In this document: positions 63,323-64,000 of the stretch, one piece after another
Layout: every line of letters starts with the position of its first letter
Numbering within the stretch: position 1 is the stretch's first letter
Assembly: GCF_000160755.1 (NCBI RefSeq)
Contig: NZ_GG668578.1
Span: 331,047-395,046 of the forward strand
Direction: 5' to 3'
Length of the DNA stretch: 64,000 nt
Source of the DNA: Proteus mirabilis ATCC 29906
Lineage (GTDB): Bacteria > Pseudomonadota > Gammaproteobacteria > Enterobacterales > Enterobacteriaceae
Notes under the pieces: generated by a model
What the model saw: only the letters and a program-made list of their open reading frames with translations
What the model was told of the DNA's origin: nothing
The model's database searches: none
Translations under genes and position numbers: made by a program

Positions 63323-64000
63323 TCAATATTCACGTTTCGGACAATCAATCACTTCGAAATCTTTGCTATAACAAATATAGAATTCATCTCGATTAATTTG
63401 AATTTCTTTATCCTTCAATGATGGATTATTTTCTTTTAAGAACTTAATCAATTCACTATTTGAAGGGCGGCCTTCTGGTAACACTAATGCGTCAAATAAC
63501 GCTTGTTGCTGACCAAAGAATGCTTCTGGCGTATCAAAGGCACAAACGCCATGTTTTTCCCATTCACCTTGCAATAAGTCAATACCCGGTGATGAACATA
63601 AGTAAGGTTTAATCGCTGAGTATTCTAATGGTGGTAAATCCCCTTTACATAAACGAGGATGCTTGCGTATGTCTTTCCAGTCACGGCATTCATCCCATGA
63701 TTTACCATCGCAGGTTTCAGCCCATAGCCCATGAACAATCCAGCCAAATTTATTATCTGAGAAACACTGGATTTCAAATTTATCGAATTCGCGTTTAGCA
63801 CGCTCTTTTTCGTTATCGTTATTTAAACGCTTAATATTATTTTTTTTATAATCACAAAAAGCCGGTGAGTAATTAATGGCTAATTTAAAGTAATCTGTTG
63901 ATGCTTTACTATTTTGACCATAACGATCATTTGTCGCAATATAGTCATAATTGGCAGTAGGTGCATCAGGTAAAATACAAGATACGCCTTCAACTAATTT
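63323..64000 (-). CDS. T2-family ribonuclease, 5' end beyond the window
   Basis: The frame stays open from the window edge to the stop at 63323, giving at least 225 residues, and begins inside the protein. Both T2 catalytic motifs are visible: GWIVHGLWAE (CAS I His) and GEWEKHGVC (CAS II Glu, Lys and His), with paired cysteines (CDYKK, CFSD, CRDW, CKGD, CSSP, CYSK, DCPK) typical of a secreted disulfide-rich enzyme. T2 enzymes such as RNase I (Rna) cut RNA to 2',3'-cyclic and 3'-nucleotides. A TTG at 63574 gives a false short frame. Followed by the 5'-nucleotidase gene. Confidence 0.88.
   Translation of the reverse strand, partial: KLVEGVSCILPDAPTANYDYIATNDRYGQNSKASTDYFKLAINYSPAFCDYKKNNIKRLNNDNEKERAKREFDKFEIQCFSDNKFGWIVHGLWAETCDGKSWDECRDWKDIRKHPRLCKGDLPPLEYSAIKPYLCSSPGIDLLQGEWEKHGVCAFDTPEAFFGQQQALFDALVLPEGRPSNSELIKFLKENNPSLKDKEIQINRDEFYICYSKDFEVIDCPKREY

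Noticed and set aside
63323-63574. Short 83-residue gene starting at TTG 63574
   Set aside because: The frame is open upstream to the window edge and contains the other ribonuclease T2 motif, so it is the tail of a longer gene.

Overview
The window is AT-rich enterobacterial chromosome. Protein similarity and gene order point to the Morganellaceae, most likely a Proteus species; this is judged by reading, not by a database search. The backbone follows the Escherichia coli order from yajG to phoB and sbcDC: yajG-ampG, cyoABCDE, yajR, yajQ, panE-yajL, thiI, xseB-ispA-dxs, thiL-nusB-ribE-ribD-nrdR, secF-secD-yajC-tgt-queA, acpH, brnQ-phoR-phoB, sbcD-sbcC. Accessory blocks sit between these conserved segments.

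Layout: (1) 1-5,030, a probable IS200/IS605-type end, the lipoprotein YajG, the muropeptide permease AmpG, the RNA helicase DbpA and an OmpK/Tsx-type outer-membrane channel. (2) 5,466-10,242, the cytochrome bo3 oxidase operon with heme O synthase. (3) 10,416-14,105, yajR, yajQ, panE and yajL. (4) 14,276-15,243, a YafO-type toxin behind an unrecognised 193-residue gene. (5) 15,351-20,129, thiI and the xseB-ispA-dxs isoprenoid operon. (6) 20,441-26,318, a complete ribose operon with its RbsR operators, where E. coli has pgpA/yajO. (7) 26,378-27,110, a vapBC module flanked by a duplication of the 3' end of rbsR. (8) 27,522-38,289, yjdM, the riboflavin/thiamine genes, the Sec accessory genes, the queuosine genes and acpH. 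(9) 38,700-41,365, a 2-Cys peroxiredoxin and gamma-glutamyltransferase. (10) 41,980-48,022, a ydhYVWXUT operon (an aldehyde:ferredoxin oxidoreductase-like enzyme, two 4Fe-4S proteins and a membrane cytochrome) that hides a 26-codon ORF with a strong ribosome site. (11) 48,189-50,941, an orphan hcp / DUF3289 / DUF943 cassette (probable type VI secretion cargo) followed by a divergent duplicate of the ydhT 3' end, then a hipB-like gene with only the tail of hipA left. (12) 51,001-60,746, brnQ, phoBR with a Pho box, sbcDC with an unusually long SbcC, and a nitroreductase. (13) 60,868-64,000, a RelE/ParD-like toxin-antitoxin pair and a two-gene unit of a T2 ribonuclease (cut by the window edge) and a lipoprotein 5'-nucleotidase.

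The most interesting signals are the accessory cassettes. In two places (rbsR and ydhT) cargo lies directly 3' of a core gene, and a second, diverged copy of that gene's 3' end lies on its far side. At rbsR the duplicated segment supplies the last four codons and the stop of vapC. At ydhT the cargo looks like a secreted-effector module with a translationally coupled membrane partner. Four toxin-antitoxin-like loci (YafO, VapBC, HipB/HipA relic, RelE/ParD-like) occur within 50 kb, each in a gap between conserved genes. No tRNA, rRNA or CRISPR array was seen.
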